Positions 50,392 through 58,096 of a stretch of DNA of 64,000 bases are shown piece by piece; position 1 is the first letter of the stretch; every line of letters starts with the position of its first letter. The stretch lies in NCBI RefSeq assembly GCF_051488685.1, contig NZ_JBPSEH010000012.1, positions 10,674-74,673 on the forward strand, given 5' to 3'. Below the pieces are notes generated by a model that saw nothing but the letters and a program-made list of their open reading frames with translations, had not been told where the DNA came from and ran no database searches. The translations under genes and the position numbers were made by a program. The DNA comes from Melioribacter sp051488685 (GTDB lineage: Bacteria > Bacteroidota > Ignavibacteria > Ignavibacteriales > Melioribacteraceae).

Positions 50392-51438
50392 ATGGCTATT
50401 CAAATTAACCCGTTCGGATTTGCGGCTTTAACCGAAGCCGTAAATCAGATGATTCCCGCTCCTTCGTTTGTGCGCGATCTGCTCTTCAAACGCGAGGAGA
50501 CATTCGCAACCAAAACCGTGATGGTCGACGTTGTAGTGGGCGGACAGAAAATACTCCCGCTCGTTAAACGCGGCAATCCGGGAAAGGTAATGTCGAACAC
50601 AACCCAAAAGTCGAGCATAATCGAACCGCCTCAGCTCAAGCCGAAAAAATTCTTAAGCGCGGACGATCTGTTCTATACGCGCGGCGCCGGCGCTCCCGTT
50701 TTCGTACCGGGCGGTTCCCCCGGCGAAGACCCTATACAGAACGCTCGCAAGCAGCGCTATGCAGTCGAGCAGAAAGATATGTTCGACGCAATTAACAGAA
50801 CGATCGAATACCTATGCTGCCAGGGACTGCAGGGATCTTATTCGGTCGCTCAAGACGAAGGGACATGGTCAATCGACTTCGGTATGCCGGCTGCGAATAA
50901 GCCGACCCTCAGCTCGGCAAAATGGGACGCTCCTACGTCTTGCACGCCGATTAAGAACTTAAGGCAGTGGAAGTTGATCGCTCAGAAAGCATCAGGAAAA
51001 ATACCTACGGTTGCAATAATGAGTCCGGCTACGTGGGAGCTCTTCATTGCCGCAGACGAAGTTGTGAAATATATGGACAAGCTGAAAATTAACATCGGAC
51101 AGGTTCAAAGCGATCCGGCCGTTATCTCGGCAGGCGCAGAGAAGAAAGCAACAATCGAAAATATCGACATCTATGTGTACGGCGGCGTATATACTGACCA
51201 ATCCGGAACACAGCAACAGTTAATTCCTGACGGCAAAGTTGCATTGGTATCGCCCAGCGCAGACAATCGTCTGCTGTTCGGCGGAATTGACGACCTCGAA
51301 GCAGGAACGGTCGTGGCTAAGTACTTTAGTAAAGATTGGATTGAGAAAGACCCGAGCGGTTTGTGGCTGCTTGTTCAATCAAATCCTCTTCCTGCATTCC
51401 AGGAGCCGGCTGCAAACATATATGCAACTGTTGTTTAA
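50392..51438 (+). CDS. Major capsid protein, lambda E-like
   Basis: A 348-aa capsid protein of the Phage_cap_E type: FVRDLLFKREETFATKTVMV, RGNPGKVMSNTTQKSSIIEP, the block ERSNT-like INRTIEYLCCQGLQGSY and a C-terminal P-domain with VALVSPSADNRLLFGGIDD. This differs from the Mu T capsid, so the head here combines lambda-type shell proteins with Mu-type portal and F. GGAGAATAAAA precedes the ATG. Confidence 0.88.
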   Translation: MAIQINPFGFAALTEAVNQMIPAPSFVRDLLFKREETFATKTVMVDVVVGGQKILPLVKRGNPGKVMSNTTQKSSIIEPPQLKPKKFLSADDLFYTRGAGAPVFVPGGSPGEDPIQNARKQRYAVEQKDMFDAINRTIEYLCCQGLQGSYSVAQDEGTWSIDFGMPAANKPTLSSAKWDAPTSCTPIKNLRQWKLIAQKASGKIPTVAIMSPATWELFIAADEVVKYMDKLKINIGQVQSDPAVISAGAEKKATIENIDIYVYGGVYTDQSGTQQQLIPDGKVALVSPSADNRLLFGGIDDLEAGTVVAKYFSKDWIEKDPSGLWLLVQSNPLPAFQEPAANIYATVV

Positions 51439-51444
51439 TTAACC

Positions 51445-51466
51445 GCGGGAGGGTAAAACCTCCCGC
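51445..51466 (+). terminator. Hairpin after major capsid gene
   Basis: GCGGGAGG (51445-51452) and CCTCCCGC (51459-51466) form a perfect 8-bp stem with a GTAAAA loop. No T-run follows. It may act as a partial terminator or mRNA stabiliser of the abundantly needed capsid transcript. Confidence 0.55.
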
Positions 51467-51484
51467 ATTATCAAGGATCCGATA

Positions 51485-51955
51485 ATGGCTTACTCAACAA
51501 TAGATAACGTAAGTAAAAAGATAGATCAACAAATACTTATACAACTTCTGAACGACGAAGGCAGAAACGAAGCCGAAATCGACCTGACGGACAGCGATGA
51601 CGAAATAGTCGTACGCTTCAACCAGATAGCCGAAGAAGTTGCGGAAGAAATAGACACTTATCTGCGCGGACGCTATAAACTGCCGCTGAGCAAAAGTTCT
51701 TCGATAATACAATCAATAAGCGACGACAGAGTTATTTACAATATCAAGAAACGAAGAATGCGCGATGATATTTCAGCGAGCGAACAAAATATTTACGACG
51801 AGACGACAAAGCAACTGATTATGATACAGCGCGGCGACATCGTACTGGACGCCGATCCGGTTTCGGCGGATACGGTAGGGCTCGCAGGAGAAATACGAGT
51901 GAACAAAACCGCAAGCGACAAAATATTCAACAGCGACATGTGGAAAAAATATTGA
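51485..51955 (+). CDS. Mu gp36-like protein (DUF1320)
   Basis: A 156-aa protein of DUF1320: AYSTIDNVSKKIDQQILIQL, VRFNQIAEEVAEEIDTYLRG (RYKLPL) and DDRVIYNIKKRRM are the family signature. Mu gp36 is a head-tail or neck protein. It follows the capsid hairpin and precedes a small gene. Confidence 0.88.
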   Translation: MAYSTIDNVSKKIDQQILIQLLNDEGRNEAEIDLTDSDDEIVVRFNQIAEEVAEEIDTYLRGRYKLPLSKSSSIIQSISDDRVIYNIKKRRMRDDISASEQNIYDETTKQLIMIQRGDIVLDADPVSADTVGLAGEIRVNKTASDKIFNSDMWKKY

Positions 51956-51964
51956 GCGAATAAT

Positions 51965-52147
51965 ATGACAAAGGCGAGCATTAAGGAAAAGCTTTACAAC
52001 GACGCTCTGGTTGCCGTCGACAAAATATACGAATCAAATCAGCTGACAATCGAAGAATCGATAGAAAAACTGAACGACTTGAAAACGCAAATAGACTTGA
52101 GAATCGTACTGCTTAAAGGACTCGACAAAAAGGAAGAAGAAAAATGA
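51965..52147 (+). CDS. Small helical phage protein
   Basis: A 60-aa protein of two helices (KASIKEKLYNDALVAVDKIY, then EESIEKLNDLKTQIDLRIVL). It overlaps the endolysin start (ATGATG). Not recognised. Confidence 0.55.
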   Translation: MTKASIKEKLYNDALVAVDKIYESNQLTIEESIEKLNDLKTQIDLRIVLLKGLDKKEEEK

Positions 52148-52716
52148 TGCGGGCATCGGAAAACTGCTACAAGTTGATCAAAAGTTTCGAAACGCTGCAC
52201 GACGGCGATTTGTCGTTAATAGGATTGCAGCCGAAGATGTGCCCCGCGGGGATATGGACGGAAGGCTACGGACACGCAATCCTATACAACGGCAAACCGC
52301 TGAAAGGCGAAGAGAATAAAGAACTTGCTTATAAATTATCGACGGTTAAAACCGAAGCCGAAGCGGAAGAACTACTTAAGAAAGATGTGGAAGTATTCGA
52401 AAAAGGCGTTAACAATTTGCTAAAAGTAAATGTAAATCAAAATCAATTCGATGCACTTGTGGATATTGCTTTTAACATTGGCTTAGGAGCGTTGCGAGAT
52501 AGTACATTATTAAAAAAAATAAACATGGGCGATTTCAAAGGCGCGGCTGAAGAATTCCTTAAATGGAATAAAAGCGGCGGCAAAGTTCTGCCCGGTTTGA
52601 CAAGAAGACGAATGGCTGAAAAAGCGTTGTTCGAAACTCCCGTTCACGACGTATGGATAGCGGAAGAACATATACCGGAACCGAAAGGTTTTGAAATATT
52701 GCGGGGAATAAAATGA
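52144..52716 (+). CDS. Endolysin, T4-type lysozyme (GH24)
   Basis: A 190-aa muramidase hydrolysing the glycan strand of peptidoglycan at lysis. The catalytic Glu lies in LIKSFETLHDGD (residue 16, with Asp nearby), followed by WTEGYGH (38-44) and NQFDALVDIAFNIGLGALRD, both GH24 landmarks. LPGLTRRRMAEKALF marks the C-terminal lobe. No signal peptide is visible, so release requires a holin; a holin-like gene is 680 bases downstream. Confidence 0.9.
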   Translation: MMRASENCYKLIKSFETLHDGDLSLIGLQPKMCPAGIWTEGYGHAILYNGKPLKGEENKELAYKLSTVKTEAEAEELLKKDVEVFEKGVNNLLKVNVNQNQFDALVDIAFNIGLGALRDSTLLKKINMGDFKGAAEEFLKWNKSGGKVLPGLTRRRMAEKALFETPVHDVWIAEEHIPEPKGFEILRGIK

Positions 52717-53393
52717 GCGACAGAACGAAAAACATACTCAAGCTGATAATAATAGCCATAAGCGCGGCGTTCGCCGGTTATTTCGGCGGCAACCAGATAT
52801 ATCCGCTGGTTGAAGAAGGCGTAAAAACAGACTCTACCATTATAGTAAAAGAAGTGCGTACGGTAACCACGAATGAATTTACCGCCGAAGCAAAAGCAAA
52901 GATTAAAGCGCAGCTTTTGGACAGTCTTAAAGGCTTAATTAAACCGGAATTGAAAGTTATTTATAAGCAAAATAAAATCAATATAGATTCGATATATGCA
53001 GAGGCAAAAAAGCAGTATGAGAAAGAATTAAGCGAAAACGGACCGAGGATATTCACGTCAACGGTAGATACGAATTACGTAGCGAAAGATTCTTCCGGAA
53101 GAACACGCGACAGTATACACATAGTATCCGAATTCCGATCGCCAATACCTCTCGCATTGGCGAGTCAACATTTAATTTCGTTACAACATTATTCATATGA
53201 CTACGACAGGACAATAAGTAAGACGGTCAATACTACCAGAACAATAACAAAGAAAAACTTGTGGAGCAACGTGAGCCCCGGCGTACTGGCGGCATACGGA
53301 TACGGAATTAAGAACAAAACGTGGGATTTTTTCATAGGCGCCGGCGCTTCGATCGACATACAGGGATTAATTAAAACACTAAAAGGAGAATGA
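52713..53393 (+). CDS. Membrane-anchored phage protein in the lysis module
   Basis: A 226-aa protein with one N-terminal TM helix (about 8-30, ILKLIIIAISAAFAGYFGG) and a long periplasmic helical region (EFTAEAKAKIKAQLLDSLKG, YAEAKKQYEKEL), ending in a small Gly-rich segment. Position between endolysin and holin suggests a spanin-type or lysis accessory function, but no spanin motif is visible. ATGA overlap with the endolysin. Confidence 0.6.
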   Translation: MSDRTKNILKLIIIAISAAFAGYFGGNQIYPLVEEGVKTDSTIIVKEVRTVTTNEFTAEAKAKIKAQLLDSLKGLIKPELKVIYKQNKINIDSIYAEAKKQYEKELSENGPRIFTSTVDTNYVAKDSSGRTRDSIHIVSEFRSPIPLALASQHLISLQHYSYDYDRTISKTVNTTRTITKKNLWSNVSPGVLAAYGYGIKNKTWDFFIGAGASIDIQGLIKTLKGE

Positions 53394-53395
53394 TA

Positions 53396-53803
53396 ATGAA
53401 AAGCGCAACAACATTAATAGCAATAGTAATCTTACTGTTAACGCCGCTGCTGATATTTGCGGCGCAAACCGATCCCGGCGGCGAACCGGCACTAGATTTC
53501 GAGACGCTGTTCACGTCGATTTCCGGACTCTCGGCAGGAGTTCTGTTCTTCACTTCTTACGCAAAGAAGATATTGAATACAACCGGCAATCTGACTATTG
53601 CCGTGAGCGTTTTGATAAGCTTCATTCTAAGCTGCGCAGGCTATCTATTTCATGTAGGCATATTTGCCGCTATCGAATGGTATTATATATTCATCTACGG
53701 ATTGGCTGCAAGCCTGATCGCTAACGGATTGAGCACATGGAGTTTTATTGAACAGTTGTTGAAAATGCTGAAATTAAAAACGCCAAAAGAAAATGGAAGT
53801 TAA
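53396..53803 (+). CDS. Holin-like membrane protein
   Basis: A 135-aa protein with an N-terminal hydrophobic helix (TLIAIVILLLTPLLIFAA), a short acidic loop and three further hydrophobic segments (GLSAGVLFFTSYAKKIL, NLTIAVSVLISFILSCAGYL and YYIFIYGLAASLIANGLS). The start at ATG 53396 is preferred because AAAGGAG lies eight bases upstream; ATG 53390 is too close to it. It is inferred to permeabilise the inner membrane for the endolysin. Confidence 0.65.
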   Translation: MKSATTLIAIVILLLTPLLIFAAQTDPGGEPALDFETLFTSISGLSAGVLFFTSYAKKILNTTGNLTIAVSVLISFILSCAGYLFHVGIFAAIEWYYIFIYGLAASLIANGLSTWSFIEQLLKMLKLKTPKENGS

Positions 53804-54278
53804 AATAGAAAACATACGGGAAGCGATTAAAATCTTCGAGGATGCGCTTGGCGAAGCCGCGCTGGAACTGCCTAGGCAGGACAGAGTGAGCGTTGAAAGA
53901 CTGCGCACGCTCGATCAATACAAGCTTGCGCATCCTCGCGGAATATTGGGCATACTATACGGCGGCTCAACGTATGAAAACACGAGCCGCGGCAGAACGT
54001 TACTAATGAAACGATTGATGCTTATTAACGTAGCTCCGATCATAAGATTCGTAGACAATTCAATTCAACCGAGCGAAAAATTTACAAGCATGATGCCCGC
54101 AGAATATGTCGATTTTGTTATAGATAAAATTACGGGCATCGAGGTTTTCAATCATCTACCGGGATATGAACGGAAAGTTTATCCGATAAGAGATGAATTA
54201 ATTGACGAGCAAGACTACGTATGGAAATATCTCGTAACGTTCGCCGTGCCTGTCGATTTAATAGAAAAAATTAATTGA
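53793..54278 (+). CDS. Mu gp37-like protein (DUF1834 type)
   Basis: A 161-aa protein. The layout EVKIENIREAIKIFEDALGE, LRTLDQYKLAHPRGILGIL YGGS-type segment and RTLLMKRLMLINVAPI, with a C-terminal WKYLVTFAVPVDLIEK, fits Mu gp37 / DUF1834, a tail-terminator-like protein acting between neck and tail. It overlaps the holin-like gene by 11 bases. Confidence 0.7.
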   Translation: MEVKIENIREAIKIFEDALGEAALELPRQDRVSVERLRTLDQYKLAHPRGILGILYGGSTYENTSRGRTLLMKRLMLINVAPIIRFVDNSIQPSEKFTSMMPAEYVDFVIDKITGIEVFNHLPGYERKVYPIRDELIDEQDYVWKYLVTFAVPVDLIEKIN

Positions 54279-54289
54279 GGAACAATAAA

Positions 54290-55249
54290 ATGGCAAATCC
54301 AATAATATCGATACCGGGCATTAAACAAATAGTTAAATGCAATATCGGAACGCTTGCGGCTACTCCGGAGGGAGTCGCCGCAGTCGGAATACGCGACAAA
54401 GCAACGATGCGCTTTGCGGCGTACAAAACCAGCAAGGACGTTAAAGGACGCCAGGGCAGGAATATGGTGCAGGCGCAAGTCGAATACGAATCGCTTCAAC
54501 CTACGATGAAATATCTCAAGTCGCTTTTCGATCATATTAATCTACAATGCGACGTGCAGATAATGACGGAAAAACAATCGTTCACAGCAGGAAGCGAAGA
54601 CGTGTTCAAATTTACGTCGAGTACATTTCTGCTCGGGCTTGGCTTCGAATATATGATTTCGATGGAAAGGCGATCTGTAAAAGAGCAGCTGCGCGGCGCG
54701 GCGGATTACGATACGGTTAAAGCTCTGCGCGATTCCGGAGATACTGAAACCCCTGTCGATTTCGGACTTTCAAACACAGCCGGCGAGGATGAAACGCAAA
54801 GAAGAAGAATTAACTTCCTGGCGGTCGAAGCTCCTCAGTCAACCGCGCTTTTTGAAAGCGGCGAACTGGAAGATTTTAAATACTCGATGAAAGCGGAAAC
54901 AAGCGAGAACGCAACAGGACAATTGCTCGTCGACTGGATTACTCATAAAATCGAAATAACAATGCGCAACGCGTCGATTGCAAAAATCGTAGAACTGCTT
55001 AATAAAAATATAGACGCTCCCGTATTAATTAAACTCGGTAATAATGGAAGTTATTACGACGCTTTCGATTTTGCCCAGGGCGCGGTTAATAATTATACCG
55101 AAGACGACTACGAAGACAAACGCTTATCGAAAATTACGTTCGAGGGCAAGGTAAGACCTTACGAGCATGAGTTTCTGTTCGGCGCTACCTACGGAGGCAC
55201 CGTAGACGATAACGGTCTTGAAGGCGGAACTCTTAAAATAGGTTACTAA
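54290..55249 (+). CDS. Putative major tail protein
   Basis: A 319-aa protein. N-terminal repeats of beta strands (IISIPGIKQIVKCNIGTLAA), a Lys/Glu stretch with VQAQVEYESLQPTMKYLKSL, an acidic insert and a C-terminal strand block ITFEGKVRPYEHEFLFGATY. Position after gp37 and before the -1 frameshift genes and tape measure is that of a tail-tube protein. No sheath gene occurs, which points to a non-contractile long tail. Start at ATG 54290 with GAGGA upstream. Confidence 0.65.
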   Translation: MANPIISIPGIKQIVKCNIGTLAATPEGVAAVGIRDKATMRFAAYKTSKDVKGRQGRNMVQAQVEYESLQPTMKYLKSLFDHINLQCDVQIMTEKQSFTAGSEDVFKFTSSTFLLGLGFEYMISMERRSVKEQLRGAADYDTVKALRDSGDTETPVDFGLSNTAGEDETQRRRINFLAVEAPQSTALFESGELEDFKYSMKAETSENATGQLLVDWITHKIEITMRNASIAKIVELLNKNIDAPVLIKLGNNGSYYDAFDFAQGAVNNYTEDDYEDKRLSKITFEGKVRPYEHEFLFGATYGGTVDDNGLEGGTLKIGY

Positions 55250-55262
55250 GGGAGACATTAAA

Positions 55263-55598
55263 ATGGCAGAGGAAAAAATTATTAACAAAGACCTCGAATA
55301 CGAGGAATTAAACGACAAAAAAACGGGCGTTAAAACGGTATTGAAAATACCTTACACGCAGAACGCCGGCGTCGCTCTGCGCGTCTACGACGGCAAAGAG
55401 AGAATCTACTATGCGTCGACGCGGCTCGGCACGATAACAGAAACCAAAGACGGATGCGAAGCGGAACTGCGCGGAATAGAACCGGAAGGCAAACGTTACG
55501 AAATAACCGACACGGTTACGAAAAAGATAATAATGAACGGAATGATTGTATCGAAAAAACAAAATCAACCGAAGGCGGTTAATAAAGATGAAGAATGA
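55263..55598 (+). CDS. Small tail-module protein
   Basis: A 111-aa beta-rich protein (LEYEELNDKKTGVKTVLKIP, YDGKERIYYASTRLGTIT, EGKRYEITDTVTKKIIMNGM). It ends 11 bases inside the chaperone gene. Not recognised; may belong to the tail-tube/chaperone group. Confidence 0.6.
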   Translation: MAEEKIINKDLEYEELNDKKTGVKTVLKIPYTQNAGVALRVYDGKERIYYASTRLGTITETKDGCEAELRGIEPEGKRYEITDTVTKKIIMNGMIVSKKQNQPKAVNKDEE

Positions 55599-55923
55599 AA
55601 TCGGACAAAAAGCGGAACGGAAGCTCTACATAATCGACGGGAAGAAAGTCTATCTCTGGGACGACTTCAACTTCGAAGAAAAAGAATGGATTGATAAAGT
55701 ATTGGATAAACTAAGCGGCAATCAAAATAAAGTTGAAGGCGGCTTTACTAACGAGGAAATGATCAAAACGCTTTCTATAATTCTTAAGAACGAAGACGGA
55801 ACGGACGTTGACAGATCGTTAATAATAAAAATACGCGAGTCGCAGCAAGTGAAGATACTCGCGGATTTTTTTTTAACGAAATCAGTATTAGGCGCTATTA
55901 TAAACGAATCTTTGAAGAATTAG
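55588..55923 (+). CDS. Tail assembly chaperone, short form (lambda G-like)
   Basis: A 111-aa product ending at the normal stop (ESLKN). It begins KNEIGQKAERKLYIIDGKKV and contains WDDFNFEEKEWIDKVLDK, a helical pattern like tail assembly chaperones. The gene contains a T-run at 55866-55874 immediately before TTA AAC-type codons, and another frame opens for 309 bases after it. Position directly before the tape measure gene is that of lambda G. Role: chaperone of the tape measure protein. Confidence 0.75.
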   Translation: MKNEIGQKAERKLYIIDGKKVYLWDDFNFEEKEWIDKVLDKLSGNQNKVEGGFTNEEMIKTLSIILKNEDGTDVDRSLIIKIRESQQVKILADFFLTKSVLGAIINESLKN

Positions 55924-56183
55924 CCGCGCGGGAAAAACAAGCCGCGGACGAACTTGAAGACTTACGCGGATATGATTCTAAATATTACAAAGGCAGACTG
56001 AACGCGAGCGAAACGGAAAAAATATTATTCGTAATTACAGGCGGCGACGCTTCCAAGCGCGAAGCTCTCTTGAAAACAAAAAGAAAAATTATACTCGATT
56101 ATTTCTATCAAATACGGCTGAATAAATTAAACGAACTCCTCGATACGCTTGCGTACTTAAAACACATAAAGAGAGACAAATAA
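55588..56183 (+). CDS. Tail assembly chaperone, long form by -1 frameshift (lambda GT-like)
   Basis: If ribosomes slip -1 at TTTTTTA (55869-55875), translation continues as N-E-I-S-I-R-R-Y-Y and ELAARE to KHIKRDK, stop at 56181-56183, giving a 198-aa product. The continuing frame (55875-56183) has no ATG before the long open stretch, so it cannot be a separate gene; its coding character is clear. The stop overlaps the tape measure start (TAATG). This is the arrangement of lambda G/GT. Confidence 0.72.
55869..55875 (+). promoter_or_regulatory. Candidate -1 ribosomal slippery heptamer
   Basis: T-TTT-TTA in the zero frame, with the zero-frame codons TTT and TTA in P and A sites; the run of nine T starts at 55866. 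The heptamer is the same as that of HIV-1 gag-pol. It precedes an open -1 frame of about 100 codons. No obvious stimulatory pseudoknot was found. Confidence 0.75.
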
Positions 56184-58096
56184 TGGCAACGGCGGATACA
56201 CTGGAATTCAGACTTACAATTGACGGCAGGGAAGCGATAGCAGTTCTCGATTTGACAAAGGGCGAATTTGTCGAAATGAACGACGAAGCGCAGAAAGCAA
56301 GCGGGGCGCTTCAAACTGCTCTTAAAAAAGTTGCGGATGTCGCCTCCGGCGCTAATAAACAACTGCAGAACACGAACACGCATGTTAAAGGATTAAACGC
56401 CGCGGCGGGTTCCACGGTGCCGGGCGTTAATAATATGACCATGGCTGTAAGTCAATTCGGATGGATATTGGGCGATGCGAACATGTTTCTGGTAAACGCC
56501 CGAATGGGTATGATGTCGATTGCAAACAATATACCGATGGTAGTGCAGGCATTTACTCAAGCGCGACAGGCGGCGCAGGGGCAAGCTACCGTAATGCAGC
56601 AATTGACAGCTGCAATCACGGGCGGCGGCGGTCTGCTGCTGGGCATCAATGCGCTTATGTTCGTAATGCAGCTGCTGCCATCAATATTTGAAGATAGCAC
56701 AGAGGAGGTGAAGAAACAAAAAGAAGAAATTGACAAACTCCGTGATTCTTACCAAAAATTAAGTATACAACAAATCGATAATGAAATACAAAAAATAAAG
56801 ACAAAATTATCAAGCGAACCATTCATAATTACTGCGGGTATACCTCAACTAGGAATAGAACCAGAACAAATATTCACGAGCGAAGAAGGGAAGAAATTAA
56901 AAACCCAGCTCGATTTATTATATGAAATTAAAAACAATATGGGCGACCTTACAGCGCTTGAAAACAGACGCTTAGAATTAAATGAAAAAATAAAAAATTT
57001 ACAGCACGTTACGGAAGGACCAATTTCTCCTCATAATCTGGAACTTTTAGATCAATACAAAGCCGAATTAAAATCAATTAATGAAAGAATAGATTATATA
57101 CGCAATAATGCAGATAGAACGAATAAAGACGTATTTAAAAAAGCGGAAGAGGAACTTGTACTGGCCCAGGAACACGCAATTAAGATGGCGCAGATTGAGG
57201 GCAATAACGACGCTATTATACTCGAAATGAAAAAGCAGCATCTTGTCGAAAGGATTAATCTGTACGAAAAATACGGCAAGGATGTAACCGCGCTGATGTA
57301 CGAGCTGTACGAAACCGAAGCCGAGCTGCAGAAAGCGCTTAAAGCCCCGGATATAAAAACCGACGTAGGCGAACCGGAAGACATATTGTTGCAGGATTAT
57401 AAGAACAAAGAAGAATATGAAAAAGAATTTTTGCAAAGCCAGCTGGACTCCTGGTACGCCGCGGAAGACGAAAAGATAAAAGCTTACGAAAATTATAACG
57501 AACTTAAAATAGCGCTGGACGAAGAATACCTGAGGCGTAAAAGAGCATTGGATCAGCAAGCAATGATCCATACGCTGGAAGGCACATCGCAGATGCTCGG
57601 ACAGCTCGCGGGCTTATTCGGGAAACATACAGCCGCATATAAATTTTTAGCTGCAGCTCAAGCTCTTATCGATACATACAAAGCTGCAAACGTCGCGCTT
57701 GCATCTCTGCCTCCGCCTTGGAATTTCGCTGCGGCTTTAGCAGTAACAGCAGCCGGCATGAAGAATGTTATGTCAATTGAAAAGACGGACGTAACTATGC
57801 GCGGTTACGCCCGCGGCGGTGCTATCGTAGGAGAATATGGGCCAGAGATTATTGCTCCTGCTGAAGATTATGCAACAGGTATGGCAGAACTGGTAGATAG
57901 AACTGTGCGAGAGGTAAGAAATTATATGTATATAACAAACGGAGGAGCGGATAACGCAGGGATGCTGATGAAAATAGATACGTTAACGCGAAGAATAGAA
58001 GAACTCGCCTCCAGACCGGCAATAGCTTACTTCGACAACGAAGAGGCGCTTAAAGTAGGCAGATACTACGACTACGAACAGAGGACGAGCAGATGA
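56183..58096 (+). CDS. Tape measure protein
   Basis: A 637-aa helical protein that sets tail length. N-terminal TLEFRLTIDGREAIAVLDLT and VNNMTMAVSQFGWILGDANM are tape-measure hallmarks; a long coiled coil (EEVKKQKEEIDKLRDSYQKL, about 175-450) and a hydrophobic segment (LLLGINALMFVMQLLPSIF, about 145-165) follow. Ala/Gly-rich C-terminus (GGAIVGEYGPEIIAPA). At about 1.5 angstrom per residue it predicts a short tail near 95 nm. It overlaps the chaperone stop. Confidence 0.85.
   Translation: MATADTLEFRLTIDGREAIAVLDLTKGEFVEMNDEAQKASGALQTALKKVADVASGANKQLQNTNTHVKGLNAAAGSTVPGVNNMTMAVSQFGWILGDANMFLVNARMGMMSIANNIPMVVQAFTQARQAAQGQATVMQQLTAAITGGGGLLLGINALMFVMQLLPSIFEDSTEEVKKQKEEIDKLRDSYQKLSIQQIDNEIQKIKTKLSSEPFIITAGIPQLGIEPEQIFTSEEGKKLKTQLDLLYEIKNNMGDLTALENRRLELNEKIKNLQHVTEGPISPHNLELLDQYKAELKSINERIDYIRNNADRTNKDVFKKAEEELVLAQEHAIKMAQIEGNNDAIILEMKKQHLVERINLYEKYGKDVTALMYELYETEAELQKALKAPDIKTDVGEPEDILLQDYKNKEEYEKEFLQSQLDSWYAAEDEKIKAYENYNELKIALDEEYLRRKRALDQQAMIHTLEGTSQMLGQLAGLFGKHTAAYKFLAAAQALIDTYKAANVALASLPPPWNFAAALAVTAAGMKNVMSIEKTDVTMRGYARGGAIVGEYGPEIIAPAEDYATGMAELVDRTVREVRNYMYITNGGADNAGMLMKIDTLTRRIEELASRPAIAYFDNEEALKVGRYYDYEQRTSR

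Noticed and set aside
54290..55249. Considered as a contractile tail sheath (Mu L)
   Set aside because: The protein is too short and lacks sheath motifs; its place before frameshifted chaperones and the tape measure fits a tube protein.
57074..57571. A 165-codon frame antisense to the tape measure
   Set aside because: It is Phe/Ile-rich, lies within a clear coiled-coil gene and has no start context.
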